Source: Winogradskyella vidalii (GTDB lineage Bacteria; Bacteroidota; Bacteroidia; Flavobacteriales; Flavobacteriaceae). From it: a stretch of 64,000 nucleotides of DNA. The DNA lies in the NCBI RefSeq assembly GCF_013403955.1, contig NZ_JABFDG010000007.1, positions 124,001 through 188,000 on the forward strand. The letters run 5' to 3'. The position numbers and the translations under genes were made by a program. Positions 60,997 to 64,000 of the stretch are shown here, one piece after another. The notes beneath the pieces are model-generated. The model did no database searches, was not told where the DNA came from, and was given only the letters and a program-made list of their open reading frames with translations. The number at the start of each line of letters is the position of its first letter. Within the stretch, counting starts at the first letter, position 1.

Positions 60997-61256
60997 TACC
61001 AAAGGCTTGATTATCCTTTCTAGTGTCGTTCTATTCCAAACGCATAGATTGTTAATTTTAAATGTTACTAGCATTTATTTTCACTTTTAATAGCGCTTTT
61101 TTTCTGTGTGAATCTCGGGGTGTATGCCGCTTAACACTGCTAAATAATCGCTTTTTAGAATTTTTAAATCACAAAATTAGTCGCATAGGTTCGTATGAAT
61201 TAGTGCAAGTTGGGGCTAAAAAAATATTCAATTTTAAGTATCACAATACATTTCAT
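60997..61256. other. Non-coding stretch before rlmN
   Basis: No RNA gene or terminator is recognised here. An 80-codon ORF (61062-61304) overlaps the rlmN start in another frame and reads as unlike any protein; I take it as chance. Confidence 0.4.
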
Positions 61257-61264
61257 TACTTTTG
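61257..61264 (+). promoter_or_regulatory. -7 element directly before rlmN (leaderless)
   Basis: TACTTTTG (61257-61264) fits TAnnTTTG and ends 6 bases before the ATG at 61271, so the transcript would begin at or next to the start codon. Confidence 0.6.
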
Positions 61265-61270
61265 CAAAAT

Positions 61271-62311
61271 ATGGAAACTAAAAAGAAAGACATACGCGCG
61301 TTAACCAAAGAGCAACTCAGAGAATTCTTTGTAAAACAAGGTGATAAAGCTTTTAGAGGTAATCAGGTTTATGAGTGGTTATGGCAAAAGTCAGCTTACA
61401 GTTTTGAAGATATGACCAATGTATCTTTAGAAACACGACAAATGCTAGAAGATAACTTTGTAATTAACCATATCAAAGTGGATCAAATGCAAAGAAGTTC
61501 TGATGGGACGATTAAAAATGCAGTTAGACTTCATGATGATTTAATTGTAGAGTCTGTATTGATTCCTACCACATCTAGAACTACAGCATGTGTGTCATCT
61601 CAGGTAGGTTGTAGTTTAGATTGTAGGTTTTGTGCAACATCGCGATTAAAACGTATGCGAAACCTTAATCCAGATGAAATTTATGACCAAGTGGTTGCTA
61701 TAGATAACGAAAGCCGCTTATACCACAACAGACCATTGAGTAATATTGTATTTATGGGTATGGGGGAGCCTTTAATGAATTACAATAATGTACTTAAGGC
61801 GATTGATAAAATTACATCACCAGAAGGTTTGGGTATGTCACCAAAGCGTATTGTCGTATCTACATCAGGAGTGCCAAAAATGATAAAAAAAATGGCAGAT
61901 GATAAGGTGAAGTTTAAGCTAGCTGTTTCCTTGCATTCGGCTATAGATGACATTCGTACCTCAATAATGCCATTTAACGCCACATTTCCTTTAAGTGACT
62001 TAAGAGAAGCCTTGCAATATTGGTATGCCGCTACAAAAAACAGAATAACCTACGAGTATGTAGTTTGGGATGCTATAAATGATAAACGAAAAGACGCAGA
62101 AGCCTTAGTGGCATTTTGCAAATTTGCACCAAGTAAAGTCAATCTTATAGAATATAATCCTATCGATGATGGCGAATTTCAACAAGCCAATTCAAAAGCA
62201 ATTGATATGTATGTTTCTGTTCTAGAAGCTAATAATATAACGGTTACCGTAAGACGAAGTCGAGGTAAAGATATTGATGCTGCTTGTGGACAGTTGGCGA
62301 ATAAAGGTTAA
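61271..62311 (+). CDS. rlmN: Dual-specificity RNA methyltransferase RlmN
   Basis: ATG 61271 (METKKKDIRAL) is used; the three codons before it precede the -7 element spacing. The 346-residue radical-SAM enzyme has CSLDCRFC (about 114-121) holding the 4Fe-4S cluster, GMGEPLMNYNNV, and the catalytic Cys near the end (DAACGQLA, about residue 339). It methylates C2 of A2503 in 23S rRNA and A37 in tRNAs. The N-terminal helical domain (about 1-95) matches the family. It is transcribed alone and ends at the bidirectional terminator at 62340. Confidence 0.96.
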   Translation: METKKKDIRALTKEQLREFFVKQGDKAFRGNQVYEWLWQKSAYSFEDMTNVSLETRQMLEDNFVINHIKVDQMQRSSDGTIKNAVRLHDDLIVESVLIPTTSRTTACVSSQVGCSLDCRFCATSRLKRMRNLNPDEIYDQVVAIDNESRLYHNRPLSNIVFMGMGEPLMNYNNVLKAIDKITSPEGLGMSPKRIVVSTSGVPKMIKKMADDKVKFKLAVSLHSAIDDIRTSIMPFNATFPLSDLREALQYWYAATKNRITYEYVVWDAINDKRKDAEALVAFCKFAPSKVNLIEYNPIDDGEFQQANSKAIDMYVSVLEANNITVTVRRSRGKDIDAACGQLANKG

Positions 62312-62331
62312 AATAATTTAAGTTTAGACAT

Positions 62332-62360
62332 AAAAAAAAGCGGCCAATGGCCGCTTTTTT
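62332..62360. terminator. Bidirectional terminator between rlmN and a T9SS gene
   Basis: GCGGCC (62340-62345) pairs with GGCCGC (62349-62354), flanked by A8 and T6. It can stop rlmN and the minus-strand gene ending at 62379. Confidence 0.82.
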
Positions 62361-62378
62361 AATTAGAATTAACAATGA

Positions 62379-63320
62379 TTAATTCTTAATAAATTTGATA
62401 GTTTCAGAATTACCATCTATCGTTACTTTAGCTAAATATACGCCGTCAGCTAATGAAGCAGTATTGATGCTTTCAGTAGTGTTAGATAATGGTTGAGAAA
62501 TTACACGTTTTCCTTGAATTGAATATATCTCAATATTAGTTATTGGTGAATTTGATGACTCAAGATTAAAAGTTTCAGAATTTTTATCGTAGTAATGTGT
62601 TAATGAACTTGAATCAAATTCGTTAACTGAGGCAGTTGGCTCATCATTTGTTCTAAAATTGTCCAAGTAAGCAAAACCAGCAAAATTATCATGAACAAAT
62701 CTTACATGTTCTATATCTGCATCTGGAGTCGCAACAGTTCCTGTATAAATGGAAACGTTATCAATAAAAATTTCAACAGCACCTCCAGTAGTTAACTCCA
62801 TACGAACATTAAACCAAGTCAAAGGTGTCCAATCTGTTAAAGTGTCATCTAAAATAACTGTGCCTGCTCCATCGTCAGCTAGAATGTTTATGTCACCTGT
62901 GTAGCTAAAATTAATGTAAGTAATAAATACACCGTCGGTTAGATTTATGAATCCTAACATATAATCTGAAGTGGTTGAAGAATCAAAAGTGTCAATATAC
63001 AAGTCTGTAGAAAAAACAGCATCAACATAAGAAACAGGTGTGCTATAATCGTAAAAACCTCCTACTATAGGACTTTCTTGGCCTCCAAATGCACTTTCAG
63101 TAGTGATTTTTAAAGAGTATGATCCATCAGATGCTTGCTCATCGCTAACCACCTGATTTGTCACAAATCCTCCAGCGCCATCTCCTGTTGATACCCATCC
63201 ATTCTGAGTATTGATGTCACCTAAGGTGTAACCTTCTGTGCTTTCAAAAGAAATTGTTTCTTGTGCTGTTAGGTTTAAAGAAAGTACGGCACAGATAAAT
63301 AATAAAGTAATTTTTTTCAT
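62379..63320 (-). CDS. T9SS-exported protein with lectin-like domain
   Basis: The 313-residue protein has a signal peptide (1-19, ending LTAQ), then a jelly-roll LamG-like domain (about 22-225: FESTEGYTLGDINTQNGW, and FNVRMELTTGGAVEIFIDN, the usual concanavalin-type strand pair) and a type A T9SS sorting domain of about 85 residues (NIEIYSIQGKRVISQPL, LADGVYLAKVTIDG, TIKFIKN). It is secreted or surface-bound, perhaps carbohydrate-binding. The sorting domain and terminator are close copies of those of the neighbour at 63511. Confidence 0.82.
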   Translation of the reverse strand: MKKITLLFICAVLSLNLTAQETISFESTEGYTLGDINTQNGWVSTGDGAGGFVTNQVVSDEQASDGSYSLKITTESAFGGQESPIVGGFYDYSTPVSYVDAVFSTDLYIDTFDSSTTSDYMLGFINLTDGVFITYINFSYTGDINILADDGAGTVILDDTLTDWTPLTWFNVRMELTTGGAVEIFIDNVSIYTGTVATPDADIEHVRFVHDNFAGFAYLDNFRTNDEPTASVNEFDSSSLTHYYDKNSETFNLESSNSPITNIEIYSIQGKRVISQPLSNTTESINTASLADGVYLAKVTIDGNSETIKFIKN

Positions 63321-63461
63321 GTGTTTTTGGATTAAAAGTTAATTTTATAAAAGTACAAATATTTTATAAAATCAAAGTTTATTTTTAATAATCTTATACA
63401 AGATACTTCGGGTAATAACGTCGTGTCGATGTATGATTCGTTTAATTATTACGAATAGGTA

Positions 63462-63492
63462 TAAAAAAAAAGCGGCAATTTGCCGCTTTTTT
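63462..63492 (-). terminator. Terminator of the T9SS gene at 63511
   Basis: GCGGCAA (63472-63478) pairs with TTGCCGC (63480-63486), with A9 and T6 on the sides. The stem and the DNA after it resemble the terminator at 62340. Confidence 0.8.
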
Positions 63493-63510
63493 AATTCGAA
63501 TTAATAATAA

Positions 63511-64000
63511 TTAGTTCTTAATGAATTTAATTGTTTTAGACTGACCATTAATTTCAACTTCAGCTAAGTATACACCATCTGAAAGTGCTGGTAAATTAAT
63601 TAATTCACTAGTATTAGATAATGATTTTGACATTACATTTTGTCCTAAAACAGAATGAATATTAATGCTGCTTAATGCATTGGTATTAGATTCTAATTTA
63701 AGCGTGTTTAAATTATTATCATAATAGTAAGAAAATGAATTGCTGTCAAACTCATTAACGCTAAGTGTGCTTGCAGTTACAGTTAAATCATCAATTGAGA
63801 TCCAATCTTGATCGGTAGTATCCCAGTGTCTTAAAGCAATGTAAACTTCAGCTTCACCCGCTAAGCTACTAATGTCTAGAGACTGGTTAGTAGGTGTGCC
63901 TAAATCATCAGCTTGACCTAAAGTCTCTGTCATTGAGGTAGTTGCATTTACTAATGTAGCAGTATCACTACTTGTACCAACATGGATGCTGTATTTTTCT
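63511..64000 (-). CDS. T9SS-exported protein, C-terminal part (cut by window edge)
   Basis: The frame stays open to the window edge, beyond the Met at 63933, so the start is outside. The visible 163 residues hold the end of a cleaved-adhesin/choice-of-anchor-J type domain: YSIHVGTSSDTATLV, AEVYIALRHWDTTDQDWISI and DDLTVT. They are followed by a type A sorting domain: SSINIHSVLGQNVMSKSL, LSDGVYLAEVEINGQ, TIKFIKN. It would be a surface or secreted protein, possibly an adhesin or peptidase accessory part. The end matches that of the gene at 62379. Confidence 0.78.
   Translation of the reverse strand, partial: EKYSIHVGTSSDTATLVNATTSMTETLGQADDLGTPTNQSLDISSLAGEAEVYIALRHWDTTDQDWISIDDLTVTASTLSVNEFDSNSFSYYYDNNLNTLKLESNTNALSSINIHSVLGQNVMSKSLSNTSELINLPALSDGVYLAEVEINGQSKTIKFIKN

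Noticed and set aside
61062..61304. 80-codon ORF before rlmN
   Set aside because: It overlaps the rlmN start in another frame, has no recognisable domain and crosses the predicted rlmN promoter.

Overview
The window reads as a chromosomal segment of a marine member of the Flavobacteriaceae (Bacteroidota). The evidence is AT-rich DNA, promoters of the TAnnTTTG type, several secreted proteins with type IX secretion (T9SS type A) C-terminal sorting domains, a gliding-motility ABC ATPase (GldA), GLPGLI-family proteins, CarboxypepD_reg/TonB-type outer membrane barrels, a potassium-dependent type of membrane pyrophosphatase and an alginate lyase. I cannot fix the genus. I saw no rRNA, tRNA, CRISPR array, prophage or intact insertion sequence.

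Layout. 1-3.6 kb: start of an S9 peptidase, an App1-like phosphatase, a deoxynucleoside kinase and two unassigned genes. 3.6-11 kb: a two-component system (response regulator and histidine kinase) divergent from a small secreted protein, two GLPGLI proteins and a TonB-type barrel. Two promoters here carry the same GTTAAC-type direct repeats at almost the same distance from a -7-like element, so the region looks like a self-contained signalling and envelope module. 11-16 kb: a surface lipoprotein, the ion-pumping pyrophosphatase and the soluble pyrophosphatase. 16.5-18.2 kb: cysE-cysM (cysteine synthesis). 18-25 kb: a DUF5686 barrel protein, pdhB, a T9SS-secreted protein and etfBA behind a 38-bp near-palindrome. 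25.5-31.4 kb: bifunctional nuclease, nucleoside transporter, thyA and a membrane-anchored dihydrofolate reductase (2TM-DHFR fusion); the last three belong to nucleotide and folate metabolism. 31.5-36 kb: an ABC ATPase with a permease fused to an M1 aminopeptidase. 36-39 kb: metK under a SAM-II-type riboswitch and a PL7 alginate lyase with a BACON domain. 39-45 kb: a sulfate-reduction cluster (Rrf2 regulator, DUF2061, cysH, sulfite reductase, siroheme synthesis, ferredoxin reductase) with two matching operator-like sites and no ATP sulfurylase genes. 45-48 kb: PagL-like lipid A deacylase, DUF2807 lipoprotein, gldA. 48.3-52.5 kb: an aromatic amino acid operon (pheA, aminotransferase, tyrA, DAHP synthase-chorismate mutase) preceded by a leader peptide rich in Tyr, Trp and Phe and a complete terminator/antiterminator pair. 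52.6-64 kb: a secreted carboxypeptidase-domain/T9SS protein, an M48 protease, rsgA-dtd-mazG-like-aroA, queA, an intergenic repeat element, rlmN and two neighbouring T9SS-exported proteins.

The regulatory DNA is the most informative part. It includes an aromatic attenuator, a SAM riboswitch placed just after its own promoter, paired operators in the sulfur cluster, a palindromic operator before etfBA, direct repeats tying the two-component system to its neighbours, and two intergenic palindromic repeat elements. All assignments rest on reading motifs; no database search was run.
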